Shown in pieces: positions 23,992 through 33,977 of a DNA stretch of 64,000 nucleotides (position 1 is the stretch's first letter; every line of letters starts with the position of its first letter). The DNA is taken from NCBI GenBank assembly GCA_001179505.1, contig CDMY01000295.1:466506-530505 (forward strand), written 5' to 3'. The position numbers were made by a program, and so were the translations under genes. This DNA is from Vitrella brassicaformis (lineage: Eukaryota > Sar > Vitrellaceae). The notes under the pieces are model-generated. The model saw only the letters and a list, made by a program, of their open reading frames with translations, was not told the DNA's origin and searched no databases.

Positions 23992-26900
23992 TCAGTGCAC
24001 CTCCTCCCTCGGCCGACTTGGCTTGTTTCTCAGCGTCTTGTCGTTCCACGCGTGTGCATTGTAGCTGTATGGGTACCCGTTGGACCCCTCGCCCTGGGGA
24101 GGCGGGCTCACAGGCTCGCCGAGGTCGTCAGTCGACACGCTCGCCGGCACACACAGCGGGCTAGGCGCGGGCATGGACTTGGTGGTGCTGCTGGCCATCA
24201 TGCCGTCCTTGGCCGCCCTTCCTGCGGCTGCTGCTGCTGCTGATGGGGGGTCGCTGGCTGAGGCGGGAGTGGGAGCCGGAGGGACGAGGGGCTTCACACG
24301 CGCCTGATGATAGACAACACCACATCGCACAACACACGGTGCACACGTCATGAGCTGGGGAGACAGGTCTTCGCATATGCGCACCTGCTTCGGCTCCGGC
24401 CGCCCGTTAACCTGCCTCCCACGGCCCGGCTCATGGTTGCCCTCCTCCCGGCCATCGTCAACGTCATAGTCATACTCATCGTGGTCGAGGTTCATGTCGT
24501 CCTCTCCCGATCGCGGCGTCTCGGCCTGGCCGATGTCGATGCACTGACACATGGGGGTGCTGTCACTCATGGCCGCCATGTCCATGTCGTCCTTGCTGGT
24601 CGTGTGGGGGGCCGACGCGTGCACGGCGCGGGGGTCGTCCTGTGGTGAGAGAGCGGCACAGGAGACAGACAGAAAGGTGTGTAGTGGGGGGAGTCGTGGT
24701 AAGGTACCTACCTTTGCTGCTTCTTCTGGGTCGTCTGCGGGGACTTCGTGGGAATAGGCATACCTAACGAGGTCAAAGGCCACCACTCATTCACTGAAGC
24801 TCTGAGGGACGGATGGCGTCTCTTTGGTCAAGGGAACGGACCTCTGTGAGTTCTTGTGCGGTGCCCAGAGGTACATGATGCAGACCAGGACCGAAACGAA
24901 GATGAGGTGGTTGACACCATCGGTGAACCACCACTCACTCCGCCAGTACAGACGGATGTTCTGGGGCAGAGGGGCAGAGACACACACACACACACACACA
25001 TTCTTCATAGAGTGAGTGAGTGTCTTCCGTGTGTACCTGACCTGTGAGAAGGCGTAGAAGGAGTAGAGTAGGTTGATGGCTGCACACGCGACTGATATCA
25101 CGAGCACTGTACACAGCCGCCAAAACAAGGCCAGCTTCTCGTGCTGACGGCGATAGCGCAACTTCTGCACACACACAGAGACACACAAACAGACGTGTGT
25201 GGTGTGCACCCTCCCTCTCTGTGTGTCTGCCGTGCTGTGTGTACCTTGATGAGCGAGGTGAGTGCGGCGAAGGTCCAGTAGAAGATAATGAGGTTGAGGA
25301 GGGCCACGGGCACAAAGCAGAACATGATGATCACCGACGACAGGTGGTATGAGTGCCGACTCAACGACAGTATCAGCTCCCTACACAACACAACACAACA
25401 CAAGAACCAACCACACACACACACACACACAGACGCCATGCCTTTCCTCGTATTCTGGTCTCTCTCTCTCTCTCTCTCTCTCCGTCTCTCTGTTACTAAG
25501 TTACTTGATGGTGTCCAGGACAATATACAAGATTACGATCACCTGTACCCTGCACACCGTCCCGTTGTCAAGCGTCGGTCTCGTCACGCCCCACCCCAGA
25601 CTCGCCACCAGCACCAGCATGTAGCTGAACACGTTCTTGGTCACAGACAGCAGCAGCGACACGAAGAACAGCCCAAACCCCCTCACGCCCCGCTGGTTCC
25701 AGTCGCTGTACAGCCAGTACCAGAAGAAGCACTCCAGGAACCCCAGCAAGATCACGCCCCCAATGCAGTTCTGCAGCATGATCAGCTCACGCCAGTACCT
25801 CGCCGACGCCATGACCCAGACGAGCAACAGCAGCAGGTAGCCGCCCGTCAGCCACCCGTAGAACACGAGCTTGGGGTACTCAATGCCCGGCAGATAGCCA
25901 TAGGGGTTCCGCACTATCACTCGCCCGGAGAGCTTGACGGGCAGCTGTGTGGGGTATGCCGACTGGGTCAGGGGGGCGTTTGCCGAGATGGGATGGGTGG
26001 TCACAGGTGAGAGGGTGGTGGGCTTGGGGCCACTGGTGGTGTTGCTGCCTCTTGTGGTCTGTGGCTGTGTGCCATCGACAGCCGCCGAGGGGAGGGGGAG
26101 GTAGACCAGGCCTGACTTGTCGCCACAGTTGCTGAAGGCCAGCATGTACACGCCACTCTCGCGAATCAGGTGCTTCTCGCGAGGCGGCAGCTCACTTTCG
26201 TCCGCAGGCAGCCGCGTCACGTGGCTGAACAGGGCCTTGTTGGTGCCAGGGTCGTGGTGATGGCGTTCCTTGCCGTGGTGTGGGTGTGAGTGGTGCTGCA
26301 CCTTCATGAGCGTGTCCTGCCTCGCACAGACGTCCGGGTGGTTGCTGACGTCCTTGGGGCTGCAGCAAAACTTGTGCGGGTTGACCTGGTCCCAGAAGTC
26401 TTTGTACTTGGTCAGCGTCAGCTCGATGCTCTCATACCCCCGGTAGTCGCTGGTAGTCACAGCCATCCCAGACGCCGCCGACGACTCGTTGCCGGTGTCC
26501 CCCGTCTGCTGCTGTGGCTGCTCCACGGTCGGCATGACGAGCCGGAGTCCCTCAAAGATGATGACCGCCTCCCGCCCGTTGCCCTTAGCACTCTTAGCCT
26601 TGGATGACACATCCTCGATGTCGACATCGATCTTGGACGAGTGGTGGCGGCGCGACTGCCGCCCGTCGTCGAGCTCAGGCGGCTGGTGCTGACCGAACAC
26701 CAGCTGCTGGAGAGCGCCGAGCCACCGTCCCAGCCTCCTGAGCTTCTCTCCTGGTCTGATGTCATTGTCATTGTCTGGGTGGGAGTCAGATTCGCTGTGC
26801 GGCGGCAGGACGGAGGCCAGGGTGAGAGCGAGGTGGGTGGGGAGGTAGGTGGAGAGGGACTGCAGGTCTTGGTGCGAGTAGATGTAGTAGTACTGCAGGA

Positions 26901-27090
26901 CCTTGAGGGTGCGGTTGGAGGGGATGCTGATGGGGTGGGACGAGAAATCCAACACTTGGGACCGCACATGGCATGACCGATGGCTCAGCAATGTCAGCAA
27001 TACATATGAGATGGAACGAAAAAGAGAGCGGCTGAGCGGATTGATTCTTCTGCTTGCCCTGTCGTCGTCGCCTACAACCACAGCAGCCAT
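23992..27090 (-). CDS. GOST family seven-membrane protein (GPR107/GPR108-like, Lung_7-TM_R)
   Basis: Seven exons in phase: 27090-25505, 25380-25245, 25164-25042, 24960-24842, 24763-24712, 24639-24385, 24303-23992; about 860 residues. The start of the membrane domain, NPYGYLPGIEYPKL, then MLQNCIGGVILLGFLE and LVASLGWGVTRPTL, are signature blocks of GOST proteins, which act in Golgi and endosomal trafficking. Seven hydrophobic segments follow, ending with HLIFVSVLVCIMYLW and the cytosolic NSQRYAYSHEV. The ~330-residue luminal N-terminal domain includes a His-rich loop. The acidic C-terminal tail (~200 residues) is longer than in animal relatives. The ATG at 27090 gives a hydrophobic leader; upstream frame runs into the duplicated block. 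Head-to-head with the RABL3-like gene, starts 205 bases apart. Confidence 0.88.
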
Positions 27091-27135
27091 GAAATGAATG
27101 AGCAGGAAAACCGTTCGAAGCTCGCCAGTTCCCCT

Positions 27136-27166
27136 TAGACTGACAGGGTTTCGAACCCTGTCGGTC
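27136..27166. repeat. Near-perfect 31-base hairpin at the edge of the duplicated block
   Basis: A 14-pair stem (one G-T pair) with a 3-base loop, core GACAGGGTT-TCG-AACCCTGTC. It lies between the GOST and RABL3-like start codons, just outside the left duplicated arm; the right arm edge lacks it. It looks like a tRNA T-arm but nothing else of a tRNA is present. Confidence 0.75.
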
Positions 27167-27294
27167 TTGCTGAAACCGCTGCTGCCCCGATGGGAGATCT
27201 GAGCTGCTGCAGCGCACGTCAAGACCTGCAGGGCCAAGATCTCCACTGATCTGGCGGATTCGATTCAGGTGAGCACCTCTCTCCCCTGATCGGA

Positions 27295-28677
27295 ATGGAG
27301 CAGCTGGACCCCCTCCCGAGGAGCGTCAAGATAGTCGTCCTGGGCGACGCGGCCGTCGGCAAAACAGAGCTGCTGCGCGTCCTCTGCCCCAACGACAACG
27401 GCATCTCCACCAGCAGCGGCCCGCCTTCGCCCTTCGCTGGCAGCCCGGGGGCACTGATGTCAGCCGAGATCAGGCGGCCCGTGGCGTCGTGGACGTGCGG
27501 CTGTCGGGTGAGCGTGCGCATTCATCCGCTGGAGTCTGGCGATGGCCCCGACGGCGGCAAGGGCGGCGTGCCGGTAGAGTTTTGGGATGTGGGCGGCACC
27601 AGGGCATACGCTGGGGCGAGGAATGTCTTCTTTGATGGGCTTGACGGTCAGTCGGGGGCTACCACACACACACACACAGAGGCGGACAGAGGGAGGATGT
27701 GTGGCTGTTTGGTTTGTGTGGTGCAGGTGTGTTGTTGGCGTATGATGTGTCAAACCTCAAGTCGTATCGCAAGCTGAGCCAGTGGCTGATGGAGGTCTGC
27801 CAGAGGGCCGCACCGCCATCACGGGCATTCTGGCACGGCGAAGCCAACAGGGATAAAGTCGCCCCGGATGAGCAGCCAGGCCCCGCTGCTGCCGAAAGGT
27901 CAGTCCATGGAAGGCACACCCAGACACGTGTGTGTGTGTGTGTGTGTGGATTCTTGTCCCTCTCGTCCTTTCCTGTCTGATCCAATCACTGCAGTGATGA
28001 CGGGCCTGACGTGGAGAATCCGACGACAGGTAGGCAACGCACAAGCCTGCCTGTGGACCCATGTATCTCGCGTTGTGTTGATCTGTGTGGCGTGTGGTCG
28101 TCGTCAACCAACTGCATCCAGCTGAGTGTCTGTTGAGCGGCCGGTGTCCGATCCTGATAGTGGCCAACAAGGTGGACCTCCTGACCTCCCACTCACACAC
28201 ACGGCCCCCGCCACAGCTGCCACCACCACCACCACTTGTCGATAGGTACACACGAGTGCCAGACAACCATGCAGCCAGTCGGCAGCAGAAGTGAGTCTGC
28301 CTCTCTCCATTGTGTGCGTGTCTGTGTGTCAGGTTGTTTGGCAGTCAGAGTCTGCACCACTTCATGGACGACCTGTGGCTCGATTACAGCAGAAAGAAGG
28401 TGACTGACGACTGACGCCTCAGCAGCTGGCTCGCGCCATGCAGCAGCTTCCATGGATGTCTGTCGTGTGCAGGGTTACGAGAGCTCTCTTTTGGCGTCGC
28501 GAGTTCTGCAGCTGCTGCGGGAGGCGCCCGAGATGCAGACGGTGAGTAAGGCGGGCGGCCCACTGCCCACATGCCACAGTGTTTGTTTTTCAGAGTGCCC
28601 GTTCTGGGTGGTACGACATGGGCGTGCTGAATGAGTTCCTGCAGAGGGCTCACCGATTCCACCTGGAGAGAGGCTGA
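27295..28677 (+). CDS. RABL3-like small GTPase, copy 1
   Basis: Seven exons in phase: 27295-27646, 27727-27898, 27995-28029, 28122-28245, 28333-28399, 28473-28541, 28594-28677; 300 residues. P-loop GDAAVGKT (17-24), WDVGG (97-101) in place of the usual WDTAG, and VANKVD with Asn202-Asp205. WDVGG, the CGCRVSVRIH strand and lack of a C-terminal prenyl Cys are RABL3 features; animal RABL3 is about 236 residues, so this one carries extra loops: a Ser/Gly-rich insert after the P-loop helix and a His/Pro-rich stretch after NKVD. RABL3 is a soluble atypical Rab. It is nearly identical to the copy at 45304-46666. Bidirectional promoter with the GOST receptor is likely. Confidence 0.82.
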
Positions 28678-29117
28678 CCGCAGACACACACACGCCTGTG
28701 ACTAACGAACGGGCGGGAAGGGCAGTGCGTCGTCTGCTTTGGTGCGGTGTCGGAGAGAGGAGGTGGGACGGGGAAGCGGAGGCGTGCAGGCAGAGAGAGA
28801 GACGTCCGTACGGGTGGGTGTGCGTCAGTGTGTCGGTGCATTGATGTACAGATTATGCATCGGCGGGCGAACATGCAGCCAGAGAGAGACAGAGGCTTGT
28901 TGCATTGAATGCTTTGGCAGGCAGCCTCTCGAGATTTCTCAGCGCGTGCTATGGTGGGGTCAAAAGTGCAGGGTTTGTAAACCTTACCCTTGGACCAGGA
29001 GGACGGAGAGATGAGAGAGCTGTCGCGTTCCCGCCATTTGCGTCTGGACCGTCTCAGAGGCTGTGCGTGCAAGATCTCAGCGGCACGAACGCATCTTTTC
29101 TCCTGCCCGAGGACGAC
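28678..29117. other. Spacer within the left duplicated arm
   Basis: Between RABL3-like and PLAC8 genes. An open frame enters the PLAC8 first exon from upstream here, but the matching region in the other arm (44876-45303) does not keep that frame, so I treat it as leader or spacer. Confidence 0.5.
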
Positions 29118-30157
29118 ATGTCAGCAGACAGGGAGCCTCGTACGCGTCAGCTGCCCGCTCCCTTTGTGACAGGTCCGCCCGTCGGGGATTCGACGCGAGA
29201 TGAATTGTGGAAAGGTGAGTGCGGCCGGACATCGATGCGGGTGTCTGTCTGTCTGTCTATCTGGCTATTCTTTGTTATGGTTCCCTCATTCAGGTCAGTG
29301 GAGCGATGGCATCTGTGACTGTTTCTCCGACGGACCGTCCTGTATTCTGGGAACGGTGGGGCTCTGCTTGTCGCCCGTCTACGCCTTCCTCAAGGTGAAG
29401 ATATGCAGGGCATGCAGGCACCGAGAGGAGAGGGAGTGCCTTAATCCCATCTTATTCACGGATCTCCCTCTCCTTATCTCTCTCCTTAACATGCGCGTGT
29501 GCAGGCGTGGCCGTTGGCACAGGTGAAGCTGCTGCCGCTCTGGGCTGGCGTCCTGGTCTTCAGCGCCGTCATGCTCACCGGCGGCTTGCTCACGACGATA
29601 TTGGAGCATGTCTACCCCTACTACTGGGTCCATGTCTTGAACACCAACGAGTCCTACCTCAACGACGAGAGCGTCCACCCCGAGGACAGGCCTAGCTCGA
29701 AAATCACGGTGTTCTGGCCGGTCGCGGTAGTCGGCAGCGTTGTCGCCTTCATCGTTTTTCTTGTCTATCGAACCAAACTGAGGAGGTACGCAGGCGGATG
29801 GCCGGCTGCAGTGCTGGGAGGGACCCGATGGATGACTCACTGACACAATACTGGTCTGTCTGTCTGTCTGTCTGTCTGTCTGTAAGATATTACGGCATCG
29901 CAGCAACCGATGGCTGCGGCGACTGCTGCTGCGTCTATTGGTGTATGCCGTGCACCGTCCTGCAGGAATACAGACACGTGCTGAGGGCCCGAGGCTTCAA
30001 GGATGACCTTCCCCCGCCGGCTGTCATGGCTTACCAGCAGAACGGAGTCGCACCGTATGTGATTGGAAGACCGCAACTGCAGCCGCAGACGGGGACTCCA
30101 GACCAATCGACTGGCGACCATGGTGTCCATTATGTGTTTGACACCCGACATAAGTAG
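29118..30157 (+). CDS. PLAC8-family membrane protein, copy 1
   Basis: Four exons in phase: 29118-29214, 29294-29394, 29505-29785, 29887-30157; 249 residues. The PLAC8 pattern appears in two halves: QWSDGICDCFSDGPSC near residue 33, and DGCGDCCCVYWCMPCTVLQEYR in the last exon (Cys-rich motif with the typical C-x-x-C-T-x2-Q-E). Between them lie two hydrophobic segments (VLVFSAVMLTGGLL and KITVFWPVAVVGSVVAFIVFLVY) around a polar loop with NES and NDES. PLAC8/PCR/FWL proteins sit in the plasma membrane and affect metal export or cell size in plants. Here the two membrane segments split the domain more widely than usual. Confidence 0.8.
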
Positions 30158-30565
30158 GTAGATGAGTCGAGGGCCAGTACATCGGTATTGATGAATGGTG
30201 TGCTCGATCGGCTGTGCGTGTCTTTGCAAATTGTGTGGCACGGGCAGCCAGCCAAACAGGCAGGCAGGCAGACAGGCAGGCAGGCAGGCAGAGACTTCTC
30301 GTGCATGGTTTATCGTGGTTGATCAGTGTGTGCAAACGGCACCCAGATGCATTGTGACACGCATTGGTTTTGCGGCTGATTATTTATAGGACCTGTGTGT
30401 GCCCTCTGGGCTGCTTGCGACTTGTATGGCTCTCCGGCTGATTGAGATAGGTGTGCACGTGTAGACTGATGACCTGTTTGTAACGTGCGCTGTTTGTTCC
30501 TCTGTGTCTGTCATGCATTGCACCCATCAATCCACTCACAACTTCACTCTCAGTTCGTCCGTTGA
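30158..30565. other. Spacer between convergent genes in left arm
   Basis: Contains a (GGCA)n tract at about 30258-30290, which is shortened in the other arm. No gene seen. Confidence 0.5.
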
Positions 30566-31645
30566 TCATTTTGTGTCGTCAGCGACTTGTCTGTCCTGCA
30601 TCTCACGCTCATGCCTCGTTCGATACTCCAACTAACCACACACGCAAAACACACATCCACATGTGTCTGTCTGTCTGAATCTGGCTGACCTGGTTCTCTC
30701 CGACCAACACGATGTCGGCTGCTGCCTTTGCCGGATCCACCTTGGCCCACCTGCACACATCACACGCAGACACACACACTCATCAGCTGCTGTCCTTGTT
30801 GTGTGTCTGTGTGTCTTATGACTCTTCGCGGAGTCGGTTGTGGAGATATTGCAGACGGGCGAGTTGCTGCCAGTCAGTCAACCAACCAATCGACACACAG
30901 ACACACAGACATGGGAATCTCTCTTCGTGTGTCTCCCTTGTATGTGTGTGTGTGTGTGTGTGTGTGTTGCCTTGGAGAGGTATGTTTGGTATGCCAGTTT
31001 GCCCAACGGCGACGACCCGACCGGCTCCTCCTCTGCACACACAGACACATCGATGTGTGTGTGTGTGTGTGTGCGTGTGTTGTTAGTGTGTGGGCTCACT
31101 GAGTTTCTGGATGATCTCCTGCCTGCACTCATCAACCAATCAGTGACACACACAGAGAGAGCCATTCAGTGTGTCCTCGTGTGTGTTGAGTGAGTGAGTG
31201 ACTGACTTTTTGGCGTTTTCGGCTGCGAGTTCCTGAATCTCGTCATGCAGCCGCTCCTTGTGGAACGCTGACCGATCGATTGACCCAATCCAAGCAGACA
31301 GACAGGGAGACAGCCAATGAGTGTTTGTTTGGTTACTTTCGATGTGTGTGGCCATGGGTGTGGGCGGCAGCGTGGCGGCTGCAGGGGCGGCTGGCGTGGG
31401 CTGTGCGGCTGGCGTGGGGCCGAAGAGGGCCGATGTCAGCTGAGGGATCAGCCGGACGTGGGTGCCCTGGCGCAGAGATGATGATGCGGCTCTCTCTGCC
31501 GTCCAACACACACACAGAGAGAGAGAGACACGTGGGTGACTGTCTGTTTGTGTGTGTGTGATTGCTGTGTGCCTGCAGCCTTGGCATTGGTGGCGGCGGC
31601 GAGGCAAAGGAGCACTGTGATCAACGTGGCCGTCGTGACAGACAT
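30566..31645 (-). CDS. Small secreted helical protein, copy 1 of the duplicated block
   Basis: Eight exons in phase: 31645-31573, 31495-31337, 31267-31207, 31122-31100, 31032-30971, 30866-30823, 30750-30690, 30631-30566; 182 residues. Every exon has exactly the same length as in the copy at 42243-43388. Signal peptide MSVTTATLITVLLCLAAAT; then a Pro/Ala-rich linker and charged helices (KERLHDEIQELAAENAK, RLQYLHNRLREE, RTRHEREMQDRQ). Two introns have GC-AG ends (after exon 1, CAG|GCACAC, and after exon 5, AAG|GCAACA); no GT donor nearby keeps the frame. No known domain. Several exons are only 23-66 bases. Confidence 0.62.
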
Positions 31646-31830
31646 CGCCACTCAACTCACTCACTCAGCTGTGATGCGAGGCTGCGATTAATTGATCCGA
31701 TCAGTCACTCAGTCAAATCGGTAATTGACGGCCAGCGAAAAAACGCTCGACGTTTGGTTGTCTGTGTGTTCGTGACTCAGTCCGCCCTACGCACGTACGT
31801 ACGTATACGTATACGTATCGACCGACCCAG

Positions 31831-32180
31831 CTATTTCCATATATGTCTGTAGGTCTAGGTGCGGCACCACACAACGGCACAAACTCTCCCCCATGGACAT
31901 CAATCCGTCAGATACATCAACGCAACCATTCAGCACAACAGACACTGTCCAACCAGCCACCCACCAGCCCGGCATTGCTCTCAGCAGCCGACTTCAAAAA
32001 GATCAGACAGACAGACATGATCGCCATACATACGGCCACCGCACAACGGCACAGACGCACATGCAGATGATTGGATGAATGAATAGATAAAAAACACCAC
32101 AGCTTAGGAAGATAGAAAACGAGTCCCAAGCAGACCTACCCGCACACCATGGGCGGCTGCTCTTCATGCCCCTCCTCACC
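31831..32180. other. Spacer outside the left arm
   Basis: Unique sequence between the end of the inverted duplication and the 3' end of a papain-like gene. No gene supported. Confidence 0.45.
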
Positions 32181-32877
32181 CTAATTGTCACCCCCCGCCA
32201 TCGCGTCATCCTCCTCTCCCCCTTCCCCTTCCCCTCCCCCTTCCTCGTCTGCGGCCTCCCCCTGCTGCTGCCCGTTGACATTTGGCGGGAAGGCCACCCG
32301 CTCAAAAACGAATGTGATGAATCCCCCGGTGCGGCGACGGAAGGAGAGCTCAAACTGATCCTCTCCCGTCCGACGCAGCCGCACCGGGACATCCCTTCTG
32401 CCCCACCCGGCGATCCCTTCGACACTTTGCAGATCCTTGTCGCGTACATATGGCTCAGACAGGTGTGCCTTTCCTTCGTACAGGCCCCCTGTCTGGCCCC
32501 CCTCGTCCATCTTCACCACCTCGCAGAAGCAGAGGTTCGCCATGGTCGTCTGCACCTCCACTCTACGCGCCCCCGTCTCGTGATCGACGAAGCAGAGGAC
32601 GTGCAAGGAGTGGGATTCAGGCTGGCCGCCTTCACGCCACACGCCACATAGTGGTTCCTCTGAGATGGCCAGGCGACTCCCGCGGGCCACCGCAGTCACG
32701 CCAAGCACCCGGGGAGTCAGGCCGGGGAAATCCGGCAGGACGGGGACGGGGACGGCGATCACGTCGTCGTCGATGCAGTCTTGGCCGAACGGGACTTCTG
32801 TGAGGTTAGACTCCTCCCAACTGTTCTTGACCCGCCACCTGCACACGACACGCACACACACAGTCAAACACACACAC

Positions 32878-32925
<48 letters not shown>

Positions 32926-33666
32926 TGATGGGTACGTGCATTCAGCCCCTGCGTGTTCGTGCCCACACTTACATCCAGATGCCGTGTTCCGTCTTCCTCC
33001 ACCCATAGAACACCATTGCATGGGTTACGTTGCCATCTCGAAATGCCGTGCCGCCGGAGCGGGAGTCGTACGGCGCTGCTGCCGAGCCAGTGAAGTCAGC
33101 CGCGATTCGGAAACCTGACACATAATGAGGGACATCTCCATCACATGACTCAACGCGCTCAGTGGTCGTTGCTCACTTGTGACTATGACAGGCCCCTCGC
33201 GCACCATCCACCTGATGAGCCAGACAGAAAAGCCAGACGCATCCATCGTGCTATGGTTGCATGCTGCTTATCCATCCATCAGTGTACCTACTTGCAGATT
33301 GCTTTCACCCGCTCGTGCGCCTCCTTGTTCGTACTCGTATCCGAGCTGTACGGGCTTGGTCCCCGTCAGGCACTCCAGCGCATGAGCAGGGTCACCACCA
33401 GATTCAGCAGTCCTGCCGCACAGCCGCAGAAGCCTCTCCTCACTGCACAGATGCGACAGCTCCGGGGGGTCCCACACGTGGCACCCTTCATCTTTCAGGA
33501 GGGCCGAGCACTTGAATGCACATGCCGACGCGTAGATCCAGCACGTATTTCTGTTTTGCTGGTCGAAGGGCTCGTTGATGACGACGTCGAGATGGCCGAG
33601 CGAACGACAGTCAAAGTCTACAATTTTTCGCACAGGGAGGTCCTCGGGAGGCCGTAGGCGTGACAT
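32181..33666 (-). pseudogene. Papain-like (C1-type) cysteine peptidase, copy 1, apparent frame break
   Basis: Exons by homology with copy 2: 33666-33292, 33211-33177, 33114-32973, 32838-32181. Exon 1 has Gln and active-site Cys (QQNRNTCWIYAS); exon 3 the His motif THAMVFYGW; exon 4 the Asn motif WRVKNSWEES. These match the papain triad order Cys-His-Asn. A ~200-residue C-terminal region shared by both copies follows and is not papain-like. Exon 1 ends in phase 0 while exon 2 needs phase 2; relative to copy 2 there is a 7-base length difference just before the donor, and I found no GT donor that restores the frame. So it is either a pseudogene or uses a splice I missed. No signal peptide. Confidence 0.6.
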
Positions 33667-33977
33667 CTTGACGTGATTTGTCGGTCGGTAACGGGCTGTC
33701 GGTAACGGGCTGCCGCCAGGGAAGGAATACGGGCTGATCTTGCAGATGTCCTGTCGTCGGGCTCGCGAAACACATCCGTAGTTATGACTCACAAACCACC
33801 ACAAATAAACCAACAAATGCCAAAAACCACCAACACACTCCTTTGCTGTCTGTCACGACTCATTGTCTCATCCACACACACTGACCAAACACTGGCAGTC
33901 CTCGAGGACTAATGCGCTACCTAACGTGCATCCGAACATCTATGGACGCACATGACACTACACAGACAAGCAGACCA
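33667..33977. other. Short spacer, same-strand genes
   Basis: Between the papain-like start and the carboxypeptidase stop, both on minus. Includes an AT-richer patch near 33780-33830. Nothing else seen. Confidence 0.4.

Larger units (their letters stand above)
27175..31830. repeat. Left arm of a ~4.7 kb inverted duplication
   Basis: Holds RABL3-like, PLAC8 and small secreted genes, in the same order as the reverse complement of 42055-46795. Exon lengths and splice sites match almost throughout; introns are also similar, so the duplication is fairly recent. Edges were set by eye where similarity fades (left near CCCGATGGGAGATC; right near the (ACGT/ATACGT)n tract at about 31795-31830), so they are good to some tens of bases. 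Confidence 0.85.

Noticed and set aside
27136-27166. tRNA gene fragment
   Set aside because: Only a T-arm-like hairpin; no acceptor stem, D-arm or anticodon arm at the right distances.
27091-27246. Upstream extension of the GOST receptor frame to 27246
   Set aside because: The extra residues are read from the duplicated block; the same frame appears at the other arm without a receptor gene.
28905-29117. N-terminal extension of PLAC8 copy 1
   Set aside because: The frame is open but not kept in copy 2, while similarity of coding type begins at the ATG at 29118.
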